Shown here: piece by piece, positions 24,509-31,743 of the stretch
Layout of the letters: the number at the start of each line of letters is the position of its first letter
How positions within the stretch are numbered: position 1 is the first letter of the stretch
Assembly: GCA_945905925.1 (NCBI GenBank)
Contig: CAMDQN010000052.1
Location: 1-44,033, forward strand
DNA length: 44,033 nt
Source of the DNA: Singulisphaera sp. GP187
Lineage (GTDB): Bacteria > Planctomycetota > Planctomycetia > Gemmatales > Gemmataceae
Direction of reading: 5' to 3'
Made by a program: the position numbers and the translations under genes
The notes under the pieces: model-generated
The model's input: the letters and a program-made list of their open reading frames with translations, nothing else
Databases searched by the model: none
What the model was told of the DNA's origin: nothing

Positions 24509-24823
24509 ATGTCGCATCACGTCGGCCGGGTTCGCGTTCTTCTGGCGGCGCTCGTCGCGGTCGCGGTGGTCGGCTTGGCGACCACCGCAGACGAGCCAGA
24601 AGCCCCGCCCACCAACTACATCAGCGAGGTCGTGGACGCACTACGCGACGCGTACGAAAAGGACTACGTGGAAGGCCACTCGGTCGCGATCCGCGGGCTG
24701 GCTATCAGCGCCGACGGGAAGACGCTCATCTCCGGCGTCAGCGACAAGACGTGACGCGTGTGGAACCTTGCAACCGGCAATGAACGGAAGAAGCCTGTTT
24801 GTCTGAAGACTTTCGCGTCTTGA
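24509..24823 (+). pseudogene. WD40 protein broken by an in-frame stop
   Basis: ATG 24509 opens a signal peptide (VRVLLAALVAVAVVGLATTA) and the start of a WD40 repeat: GHSVAIRGLAISADGKTLIS then GVSDKT. A TGA follows at 24752-24754, and in the same frame the repeat simply continues as RVWNLATGNERKK, exactly what a WD40 blade requires after SDKT. A second stop follows at 24821. So a nonsense mutation cut a gene of which only the first blade survives; the remaining blades are gone, and a membrane protein gene starts 50 bases on. Confidence 0.75.
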
Positions 24824-24835
24824 AGGTTTCAACAG

Positions 24836-24851
24836 GGGGGCGCAAGCCCCC
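24836..24851 (+). terminator. GC-rich hairpin with GCAA tetraloop
   Basis: GGGGGC (24836-24841), loop GCAA, GCCCCC (24846-24851). It is very stable and lies between the WD40 remnant and the gene at 24872. No T-run, so its role as a terminator is uncertain. Confidence 0.4.
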
Positions 24852-24871
24852 ACTCGCCTTTCGGAAATCTC

Positions 24872-26062
24872 ATGTCAGCATCGCCTCCCTCCCTGGCTCC
24901 TCCTGCGCGTGTTGCGTCCGTGGACGCGTACCGCGGCTTCGTCATGCTGCTGATGCTCGCCGAGGTTCTGAACCTGCGGCAGATGAAGAAGAATTTCCTC
25001 GGCTCCGAGTTCTGGAACTTCCTCGCGTTCCACCAGGACCACGTCGCATGGCGCGGGTGCTCACTGCACGACCTGATTCAACCGTCGTTCTCGTTCCTCG
25101 TGGGTGTCGCCCTGCCGTTCTCGCTGCTGTCCCGCGCGGGCCGCGCGGAACCGCTGTGGTTGGGGTGGCTGCACGCGGTCTGGCGCGCATTCCTGCTCGT
25201 TGCGCTCGGCGTGTTCCTGCGCTCGATGGGCAAACCGCAAACGAACTTCACCTTTGAGGACACGCTCTCGCAGATCGGTCTCGGGTACGTATTCCTCTAC
25301 GGGTTGGCCCGGCTACGCCCGGCGTGGCAATGGGCCGCGTTCGGGACGATTCTCGTGGGCTACTGGCTCGCGTTCGCGGTCTACCCGCTGCCGCCGGCCG
25401 ACTTCGACTACAAGGCGGTGAACGGGCTGGCAGTCGAAGAGCGCCCGACCGGCTTCGCGGCGCACTGGGACAAAAACAGCAACACGGCGTGGGCGTTCGA
25501 CGCGTGGCTCCTCAACCAGTTCCCGCGCGAAGCGCCGTTCACGCACAACCGCGGCGGCTACGCGACACTCAGTTTCATCCCGACGCTCGCAACGATGATC
25601 CTCGGTCTGCTCGCGGGCGGATGGCTGCGAACCCAGACTGCACCGCGCGAGAAGATCAAGCGGTTCGTCGCGGTGGGCCTCGGGCTTCTCGCGTCCGGCT
25701 GGCTGCTCGATGCAACCGGAATCTGCCCGAACGTGAAGCGCATCTGGACGCCCGCGTGGGTGCTTTTCAGTGCGGGATGGTGCTTCCTGTTACTGGCATT
25801 GTTCGCGGCGCTACTCGACACCGGGTTGCCCGGCGGGTGGGCGTTCCCGTTGAAAGTGATCGGCGCGAACTCGATCGCCGCCTACGTCGGTGAGCACCTG
25901 ATTAAGGGGTTCGTGGCGGCCTCGTTCATAATCCACTTCGGCGGGAACGTGTTCAGCCAATTCGGTCCGTACGAACCGCTCGCGAGCGGCGTTGCGCTCC
26001 TCGCGGTGTTCTGGCTGATCCTCTGGTGGATGTATCGGCGCAAGGTGTTCGTGAGGATTTGA
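24872..26062 (+). CDS. Multi-pass membrane acyltransferase-like protein (DUF5009/NagX type)
   Basis: A 396-residue integral membrane protein. It opens with RVASVDAYRGFVMLLMLAEV, the S-x-D-x-x-RG-F signature of the heparan-alpha-glucosaminide N-acetyltransferase/DUF5009 family. About ten hydrophobic segments follow, including LIQPSFSFLVGVALPFSLL, LVALGVFLRSMG, LFYGLARL-type helices and a C-terminal LLAVFWLILWWMYRRKVF. HxLRDLIQ-like sequence CSLHDLIQPSFSFLVG holds the conserved His of the family. Members are thought to move acyl groups across the membrane onto sugars. A long inverted repeat overlaps its stop codon and is the probable terminator. Substrate unknown. Confidence 0.8.
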   Translation: MSASPPSLAPPARVASVDAYRGFVMLLMLAEVLNLRQMKKNFLGSEFWNFLAFHQDHVAWRGCSLHDLIQPSFSFLVGVALPFSLLSRAGRAEPLWLGWLHAVWRAFLLVALGVFLRSMGKPQTNFTFEDTLSQIGLGYVFLYGLARLRPAWQWAAFGTILVGYWLAFAVYPLPPADFDYKAVNGLAVEERPTGFAAHWDKNSNTAWAFDAWLLNQFPREAPFTHNRGGYATLSFIPTLATMILGLLAGGWLRTQTAPREKIKRFVAVGLGLLASGWLLDATGICPNVKRIWTPAWVLFSAGWCFLLLALFAALLDTGLPGGWAFPLKVIGANSIAAYVGEHLIKGFVAASFIIHFGGNVFSQFGPYEPLASGVALLAVFWLILWWMYRRKVFVRI

Positions 26063-26153
26063 CCGGAATGTGGTCCGCCGCTCCGCAGCGGTCTTCTGCC
26101 TTTGTTCGGCGAGGAAAAGACCGCCGCGGAGCGGCAGACCACATTCCGGTCAA
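26059..26153 (+). terminator. 37-bp inverted repeat overlapping the stop codon
   Basis: The arm 26059-26095 (TTGACCGGAATGTGGTC and onward) matches 26117-26153 in inverted orientation over 37 positions with two mismatches and a 21-base loop. The TGA of the upstream gene (26060-26062) lies within the arm. Arm length equals that of the repeat at 14159-14274, although the sequences differ. Confidence 0.7.
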
Positions 26154-26322
26154 ACCACTATCGCGCCGGAGCGAACAATTCGCGCGACGGTGGAATCGGA
26201 ACGGAGAGTGTCAGGAAAAGTGGCCTGCGGCGCGAAACAATCGGTGCGCGCCCGGCCACCACCGTTCTACGCTCGAATAGAGTTCCACTCAGATACGAGC
26301 ACCCGAATAAGGCGCGTCGTCC

Positions 26323-27312
26323 ATGTCCGTACTCGTTGGTGCCACGACGGACACTACCCCGGCCCCGGCCTTTGCACCGATGGCCGCGAAACCGATCCCG
26401 ACCAATGCCCCGACCGTTCTCCTGGTCGATGACTCGTCCGTTCAGCGGCGGATCGTCTACTCGCTGCTCGACGCGATCGGGACGTGGCATGTGGTTCACG
26501 CGGTCAACGGCGTCGCGGCCCTCGAACAGATCGAACGGGTGCAGCCGAGTCTGGTTCTGACCGACACATACATGCCGAAGATGGACGGGTTGGCGCTCGT
26601 CGAGCAGGTCCGCGACCGGTTCCCACACATCCCGGTCGTGTTGATGACCGGGCACGGGAGCGAGCAAATGGCGGTCAACGCGCTGAAAGCGGGTGCTGCG
26701 GACTACGTATCAAAGCGCGCAATGGTGACCGACCTGGGGCGTATCCTGGAGCGCGTCCTCACGAACGCCCGTGACGAATCGGACCGCGTCCGGTTACGCT
26801 CCGGTATGACCGGGCGCATCAGTCGGTTCGTCCTGGAAAACGACCCGCGGTTGATCCGCCCGCTCGTGGCGCAGATCCGCGACGACCTGCTCGCGGTTGG
26901 CGTGTGCAACCGCAACGGGGTGACGCGGGTCGGAATCGCGCTCGAAGAGACACTCCTGAACGCGATCTACCACGGGAACTTGGAGATCAGTTCAAAGTTA
27001 AAGGAGAACGGCGACGAACCGTTCCACGCGATGGTGCGCGAGCGACTCGACCAGAAGCCCTACGCCGCGCGCCGCGTGCGGGTGGTCGCCCGCGTGACGC
27101 CGACACGCGCGTCGTTCGTGATCGCGGACGAGGGACCGGGGTTCGACGTGGCGAGTCTGCCGGACCCGACCGACCCAGCGTTCCTTGAGCGCCCGAGCGG
27201 GCGCGGGTTGCTCCTGATGCGGTCCTTCATGGACGAAGTGCGTTACAACGCGACCGGCAACCGGGTCACGCTCATCAAAACGCAGATCAGTTGTACGCCG
27301 CCGGACGAATGA
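26323..27312 (+). CDS. Response regulator fused to an RsbW-like ATPase
   Basis: A 329-residue regulator. Residues 30-145 are a receiver domain: acidic pair VDDSS, phosphoacceptor Asp81 in LVLTDTYMPKMDG, Thr in VVLMTGH, and Lys131. Residues 185-325 are a GHKL ATPase of the anti-sigma/RsbW type: N-box ALEETLLNAIYHGN (Glu208, Asn213, Asn219), G1 box ADEGPGFD and G2 box GRGLLLMRSF. No DNA-binding domain and no dimerisation helix of a kinase. Such proteins relay a phosphorylation signal into partner-switching control of a sigma factor or an anti-anti-sigma protein. No partner is encoded next to it. ATG 26323 gives a 30-residue unstructured head (Pro/Thr/Ala); an internal Met at 20 is an alternative. 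Confidence 0.85.
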   Translation: MSVLVGATTDTTPAPAFAPMAAKPIPTNAPTVLLVDDSSVQRRIVYSLLDAIGTWHVVHAVNGVAALEQIERVQPSLVLTDTYMPKMDGLALVEQVRDRFPHIPVVLMTGHGSEQMAVNALKAGAADYVSKRAMVTDLGRILERVLTNARDESDRVRLRSGMTGRISRFVLENDPRLIRPLVAQIRDDLLAVGVCNRNGVTRVGIALEETLLNAIYHGNLEISSKLKENGDEPFHAMVRERLDQKPYAARRVRVVARVTPTRASFVIADEGPGFDVASLPDPTDPAFLERPSGRGLLLMRSFMDEVRYNATGNRVTLIKTQISCTPPDE

Positions 27313-27325
27313 CCTCACGGCACCG

Positions 27326-27410
27326 TCGCAAGTCCACAAGTCACAAGTCCCAAGTCAAAGAAGCCAGATGGCTCTCTTCGACTTGGGACTTGCGACTTGT
27401 GGACTTGCGA
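27326..27410. terminator. Symmetric terminator between convergent genes
   Basis: Sequence built of CAAGTC-type words at 27326-27363 pairs with 27376-27410, with two A/G mismatches. The arms contain internal direct repeats (CACAAGTC, CCCAAGTC). It fills the gap between the regulator at 26323 and the WD40 gene ending at 27420. Confidence 0.65.
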
Positions 27411-27419
27411 CTCACCAAA

Positions 27420-28421
27420 TCAGCCGAGCTTATGCACGGTGATTCGATTGTGGCCGACGCTGGTGATGAGGTCGCCCGCGGCGGAAATGGCGAAGTCGTG
27501 AACGTGCATCATCAGTTTCTCCTGGCGCAGCGTCTTCTTGGCGGCTGGGTCGAAGAAGCAAAGGAACCCTTCGCCCGCGCCGCCGGCACCAACGAGCCAC
27601 GAGCCATCCGGGGACCACGCGAGCCGGTTCACCAAGCCCACGAACTTGTCACCGGGGAACTCGGCCGTCAGCTTGCCGGCCTTCCAGTCGAACACTTCGA
27701 CGCGAGCCTTGCCTTCGAGGTGGTCGATGTTCCCGACCTTCCCCATGCCACCGACCGCGAGCGACTTGCCGTCAGGCGAGAACGCGAGCGACCGAATGCC
27801 GCCGATGGAGTGGTTCCGCTGTTGCTTGTCCCACGTGTACATGACCGGGGCTTCGCAGGTGCCGAGTTCCTTGCCAGTCTTCACGTCCCACACAACCACG
27901 TGCCCGACCTTGTCGCCGGTCGCGAGCAGTTTGCCATCAGCCGAGAACGCCACCGCGTAGAGCATGGAGGCGAAGTCGTTGGGGGTCTTCTCCTTGTGGC
28001 CCTTCAGCGTGTGAACGAGTTTGCCGGTCGCGGCGTTCCACACCTTGCACACCATATCGTCGGCGACGCTCGCGACGAGTTTCCCGTCCGGTGATGCAAT
28101 GACCTTCCGAATCCACTTCGCGTGCGCCTCGTGCGTGCGAATCGTCTCGCCTTCCTCGGTGTCGAACCACGTTAACTTGCCGTCGTAACTGCCGCTGACG
28201 AGCGTGGTGCCCGCGAGCGCGACGCCGGTGACGTAACTCTCGTGGGCATACAGTTCCTTCGGCTCGAACTTGGTCGCGCTGAAGTCGGCTGCGTACACCT
28301 TGAAGTCGGAGCAGCCGAGGTACGCGGTGTCCGAGCCATCGGCTCGGGCGATCGCGAACGTGATCGCTTGGCGGGAGAAGTCCTTGACCGACTTCAGCGT
28401 ATCCGGGTTGGGAGCTTTCAT
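27420..28421 (-). CDS. Cytoplasmic WD40 repeat protein
   Basis: A 333-residue protein without a signal peptide, made of about seven WD40-type blades: YDGKLTWFDTEEGE, HAKWIRKVIASPDGKLVAS, MVCKVWNAATGKLVHTLKGH, LYAVAFSADGKLLATGD, VVVWDVKTGKELG, IRSLAFSPDGKSLAVGG, LAWSPDGSWLVGAG. It should form one closed propeller used as a binding platform. No enzymatic domain. The DUF1501 gene lies upstream on the same strand, with a palindrome between them. In planctomycetes, WD40 genes often follow DUF1501 and DUF1549/DUF1553 genes, so a joint role is plausible but unproven. No clear ribosome binding site at ATG 28421. Confidence 0.85.
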   Translation of the reverse strand: MKAPNPDTLKSVKDFSRQAITFAIARADGSDTAYLGCSDFKVYAADFSATKFEPKELYAHESYVTGVALAGTTLVSGSYDGKLTWFDTEEGETIRTHEAHAKWIRKVIASPDGKLVASVADDMVCKVWNAATGKLVHTLKGHKEKTPNDFASMLYAVAFSADGKLLATGDKVGHVVVWDVKTGKELGTCEAPVMYTWDKQQRNHSIGGIRSLAFSPDGKSLAVGGMGKVGNIDHLEGKARVEVFDWKAGKLTAEFPGDKFVGLVNRLAWSPDGSWLVGAGGAGEGFLCFFDPAAKKTLRQEKLMMHVHDFAISAAGDLITSVGHNRITVHKLG

Positions 28422-28457
28422 GGCTGATTGGTGTCTTGGTGAGAAAGGTAGGGTGGG

Positions 28458-28489
28458 ACAAGCCGCACCATTGCAATGGTGCGGCTTGT
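28458..28489. repeat. Perfect 32-bp palindrome
   Basis: Left half ACAAGCCGCACCATTG is followed directly by its reverse complement, centred on TTGCAA at 28471-28476. GTAGGGTGGG at 28448-28457 just before it matches the arm of the repeat at 14159. A near copy lies on the other side of the DUF1501 gene, at 29826-29849. Confidence 0.85.
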
Positions 28490-28500
28490 GGCGGTTCCGG

Positions 28501-29808
28501 TCACTTCAGCACGGCCTTGATCGCGTGAACACCGGGGTTCACCAGCGGGATCGGGCGACTGCCGACGTGGTAGTTCTTGTCCGGGTCCAGGCCCAGCGCC
28601 GAGTAGATCGTCGCGAACAGGCTGCCCGCATCCACTTCTTCGGACACTACCGTTTGGCCCTTCGGGTCGCTCTTGCCGTACACGGACCCGGGCTTGATGC
28701 CGCACCCAGTGATGGTGCTGCTCCACGCGCTCGCGAAATGGTCGCGGCCCAGGCTCGCGTTGATGCTTGGCGTGCGCCCGAATTCCGCCAGCGTGACGAT
28801 CATCACGTCGTCCATCATGCCGCGCTCGCTGAGGTCGTCGATCAGCGTCGCCATGACGTGATCGAGTTCGGGCACCATCTCCTGGTGCGTCTCGAAGTTC
28901 TGCCCGTGGCTGTCCCACCACGCGCGGCCGACGCGCACGAACGGCACGCCGGCTTCGACCAACCGTCGCGCGATCAGCACTTGCTCCGCGAACTGCGTCG
29001 GGCCGTAACGGTCACGAACCTTCTGCGGTTCCTGCGTCACGTCGAACAACTTCTCGCTTGCCATGATCCCGCGAACGCGCTGGTACGCCTCGTTCTGACT
29101 GCTCATCGTTTCGGAACTGCGCCCCTGACCGAACTGCTTGCCGAGCAGGTCGCGGAGTTCGCCGCGTTCGAGGTGATCGAGGTCGGTGATGCCGTCGAGT
29201 TTCTTGATGAACTCAGGGTAGTTGTTCGTGGTCAGTTCCATCGGCGCGTAGCGGGCACCGAGGAACCCGGAGGTGCCGGGGGCCATGCTACGGCCTTCGG
29301 TCTGCGTGTAGAAGGTGACGTAATCCGGCACCTTGCTGTCCGCGCGACCCATCTCGCGAGCTACGACCGCACCGAGGTCTGGGTAGCGAAGCGCGGCCTC
29401 GTCGCGCCGGCCCTTCATCATCGTCACTGCGGCGCTGCCGTGGTCGCCGTTCTTGGTATTCAGGCCGCGAATCACGCACGTGGTCTTCATGCGCGTCGCC
29501 ATCTTCGGCATTAATTCCGAGATGCGAAGCCCCGGCACGTCGGTCTGAATGGAACGGAACGGGCCGCCGGTCGTCGCGCCCGGTTTCGGATCCCACGTTT
29601 CGAGTTGCGACGCACCGCCCGCGAGCCACAGCAGGATAACGCGCTTCTGCGTCTTCTTGAGTGCGCCGTTCGCGCCTGGCGCGGCCAGCACACTGAGTTG
29701 AGTCATGTCGGACGCGACCGTCGCGCCAACGGCCGCGGCTCCGCCCAAGAATGCGCGGCGGTCAATGGAATGAGCACCTGAGCCACAAAAGCTGCTGCGA
29801 CGAGTCAT
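28501..29808 (-). CDS. DUF1501 protein with Tat-like signal
   Basis: A 435-residue protein of the planctomycete DUF1501 family, with an alkaline-phosphatase-like fold. The N-terminus has a twin-Arg signal (SIDRRAFLGGAAAVGAT). Family features follow: VILLWLAGGASQLETWDPKP, RGLNTKNGDHGSAAVTMMKG, VGRAWWDSHGQNFETHQEMV and VTLAEFGRTPSINASLGRDH, which contain the Asp/His residues usual for metal binding. ATG 29808 has GAGGGCGA upstream. It lies just after the DUF1549/DUF1553 gene on the same strand (49-base gap), the classic planctomycete pair whose role is unknown but thought to concern polysaccharide or sulfatide degradation outside the cytoplasm. Confidence 0.92.
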   Translation of the reverse strand: MTRRSSFCGSGAHSIDRRAFLGGAAAVGATVASDMTQLSVLAAPGANGALKKTQKRVILLWLAGGASQLETWDPKPGATTGGPFRSIQTDVPGLRISELMPKMATRMKTTCVIRGLNTKNGDHGSAAVTMMKGRRDEAALRYPDLGAVVAREMGRADSKVPDYVTFYTQTEGRSMAPGTSGFLGARYAPMELTTNNYPEFIKKLDGITDLDHLERGELRDLLGKQFGQGRSSETMSSQNEAYQRVRGIMASEKLFDVTQEPQKVRDRYGPTQFAEQVLIARRLVEAGVPFVRVGRAWWDSHGQNFETHQEMVPELDHVMATLIDDLSERGMMDDVMIVTLAEFGRTPSINASLGRDHFASAWSSTITGCGIKPGSVYGKSDPKGQTVVSEEVDAGSLFATIYSALGLDPDKNYHVGSRPIPLVNPGVHAIKAVLK

Positions 29809-29825
29809 GGATTCGCCCTCGGTAA

Positions 29826-29849
29826 GCCGCACCGTTGCAATGGTGCGGC
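29826..29849. repeat. Near-palindrome related to 28458-28489
   Basis: GCCGCACC, GTTGCAAT, GGTGCGGC: the same core as the palindrome at 28458-28489 with one mismatch in the centre. Together the two copies flank the DUF1501 gene. Confidence 0.7.
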
Positions 29850-29857
29850 GTGATCGT

Positions 29858-31510
29858 TCAATAACTGAACCGGAACTCCGGCGCCGTCACCAGCGCCCAG
29901 AGCACGTGCCGGTATGCTTCGGCCTCGCGGCCTTTTCGTTTCTCGATAAAGCCGACAAGCGCCTTCGCTTCCGTCTCGGTCGCGGCCCGACCGTAAGCGG
30001 TCTTCACCAAGAACTCGACCACTTCCTTCGGTTCCTTCATCAGCTTCGCGCGGCCGAGCGTGGTGCCCGCGCCGTCGGTGAGAAACTCCTTCATCAAGCG
30101 GTCGCCGTTGCTGAACAACAGCGCCTCGCCGACGCCGATCTGGAAGTTATCGGTCGGCTGCGCAATCAGCGCCGCGAACCCGCGCGCGGCACTCTCGGCT
30201 TGCTCGACCTTGGTCTCGAACTCCGCGGGTTTCAGCCCGTCGAAGCTCGCGGGGTCGGTGGAAGCGATCTTGAGCGCGGTCGCGAGTTGCTGCGGCGTCA
30301 TCGGCTTGAGCCGGCCGACCGCGAACGTCTTGAACGGCGGCGTACTCTCGGAACCCTCGTAGCGGCTGCTCCGCGAGTACGCCTTGCTCAGCACAATACC
30401 GCGAATGAGGCGATTGATGTCGTAGCCACTGGTGGCGGTGTCGCGTGCCAGCCACGCGAGCAACTCCGGGTGGCTGGAGCGGTTCTCGCTGTGCATCTGG
30501 TCGAGCGGGCTAACGAGGCCGGTGCCGAGGAAGCGGTGCCAGAGACGGTTGCTCAGCGACCGCGCGAAATACTCCGCGTTCTCGCCCTTGAGCGCGACTT
30601 CCACGAGTTTGGCACGCCCGCTGAACTTCGGCGGCGGCGGCGGGGTCTTCGCGGCCTTCGCCTTGTCGAGTGCGTCCTTCTCTGCCTTCATCTCGGCGGC
30701 GCCGGGGTCTTTCGCGTTCGCGTCCTCGACCGACGCGCCCGTGAGGAACATCATCTTCGCGGTGCGCTCCGGGCCTTTCGTTGGCTTGTACTTGATGACG
30801 CCATAGCCGCGTTCGCCGAGGAAGCCGCCGTTGTCGAACGTGCGCGCGAGGAACGCCTTCATGCCGTAGAAGTGATCCTGGGTCCAGTCCTCGACGTGCG
30901 GGTGGTTGTGGCACTGCGCACAACTCACGTTCACACCGAAGAACGCGACGCTCACGTCGGCGGTCAGTTTGTCGGCGTCGCTGACGCGCCCGCGGAGGAA
31001 TGCGGCGGCACCCTTCAACTTCGGGTCGCTCTCGTTCGGAAGCATCACTTCGCGGAAGATCTGATCCCACGGGCGGTTTTCTTTGAGCGCGTCCGTGAGG
31101 TAAGTGCGGAACTCGCCGCTGCCGCGCCGGTCGCCTTCGGGGTTCAGCATGATGTCGAAAAGTGCGGCCTGGTGCCGCACGAAACCCGGTGACGCGATGA
31201 GCCGGTCCACGAGCTTTGCGCGTTTGTCGGCGCCCTTCGACTTGACGTAGGCATCGACTTCGCCCGCGGTCGGGATGCGCCCAACGAGGTCGAGCGTGAG
31301 CCGGCGGATGACGGTCGCGTCGTCGGCTTGGCCCGCGGGGATCACGTTCGCTTCGACGATCGCGGCATCAACGAATTGGTCAATGACCTGTTCAATGGGT
31401 GCCGAAGCTGGCGCGACGAGGGCACGCGGAGCGGGCGCGCGGTCGGCGGTGCGTGCCGTTGTGGGTGCGAGAACGCAACAGGCTAGGAGTAACAGCAAAC
31501 GGAGCCGCAT
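29858..31510 (-). CDS. DUF1549/DUF1553 protein with signal peptide
   Basis: A 550-residue exported protein. Signal peptide at 1-22 (LRLLLLLACCVLAPTTA). DUF1549 spans about 40-245 with LTLDLVGRIPTAGEVDAY and a single heme-like CxxCH: VSCAQCHNHPHVEDWTQ. DUF1553 follows, from about 295 to 540, with RSLSNRLWHRFLGTGLVSPL and GRAATETEAKALVGFIEK, ending ALVTAPEFRFSY. The CAQCHNHP motif argues for a c-type heme or metal site. GGAG lies eight bases before ATG 31510; an earlier ATG at 31528 adds six residues. It precedes DUF1501 in the usual planctomycete order. Precise function unknown. Confidence 0.92.
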   Translation of the reverse strand: MRLRLLLLLACCVLAPTTARTADRAPAPRALVAPASAPIEQVIDQFVDAAIVEANVIPAGQADDATVIRRLTLDLVGRIPTAGEVDAYVKSKGADKRAKLVDRLIASPGFVRHQAALFDIMLNPEGDRRGSGEFRTYLTDALKENRPWDQIFREVMLPNESDPKLKGAAAFLRGRVSDADKLTADVSVAFFGVNVSCAQCHNHPHVEDWTQDHFYGMKAFLARTFDNGGFLGERGYGVIKYKPTKGPERTAKMMFLTGASVEDANAKDPGAAEMKAEKDALDKAKAAKTPPPPPKFSGRAKLVEVALKGENAEYFARSLSNRLWHRFLGTGLVSPLDQMHSENRSSHPELLAWLARDTATSGYDINRLIRGIVLSKAYSRSSRYEGSESTPPFKTFAVGRLKPMTPQQLATALKIASTDPASFDGLKPAEFETKVEQAESAARGFAALIAQPTDNFQIGVGEALLFSNGDRLMKEFLTDGAGTTLGRAKLMKEPKEVVEFLVKTAYGRAATETEAKALVGFIEKRKGREAEAYRHVLWALVTAPEFRFSY

Positions 31511-31630
31511 GAAAGGTGCTCCAAGCAAAGGCGGGTGTAATTGCTTGTGTGGTGGGAGAGTTCCGGCGGGCTTCTAACTCAGGAAAGTATAACGCGCGCG
31601 CAATTGAACGCCAGCGGAAAAGCGAAGAGC

Positions 31631-31734
31631 CCCCCCGCCCCTCCCTGCAGGGAGGGGAGCAAGACATTGACCTTTCGCTCAGGCTGAACGAATCGCAGAT
31701 TCTTGCTCCCCTCCCTGCAGGGAGGGGCGGGGGG
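31631..31734. repeat. 34-bp perfect inverted repeat whose arms are themselves palindromic
   Basis: The arms 31631-31664 and 31701-31734 are exact inverted copies. Each contains the 20-bp palindrome CCCCTCCCTGCAGGGAGGGG, so each arm can also fold alone. It lies between the kinase gene end and the start of the DUF1549/DUF1553 gene. It resembles in build, not in exact sequence, the elements at 38140 and 42098. Confidence 0.8.
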
Positions 31735-31743
31735 TCTTTCACA

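Noticed and set aside
30860-30930. CAQCHNHP taken as proof of a cytochrome c
   Set aside because: A single CxxCH occurs as a regular feature of DUF1549 proteins; heme attachment is not shown.
29807-31192. Long plus-strand open frame opposite the DUF1549/DUF1553 gene
   Set aside because: Shadow frame of a strongly supported gene; composition is Arg/Val/Leu noise.
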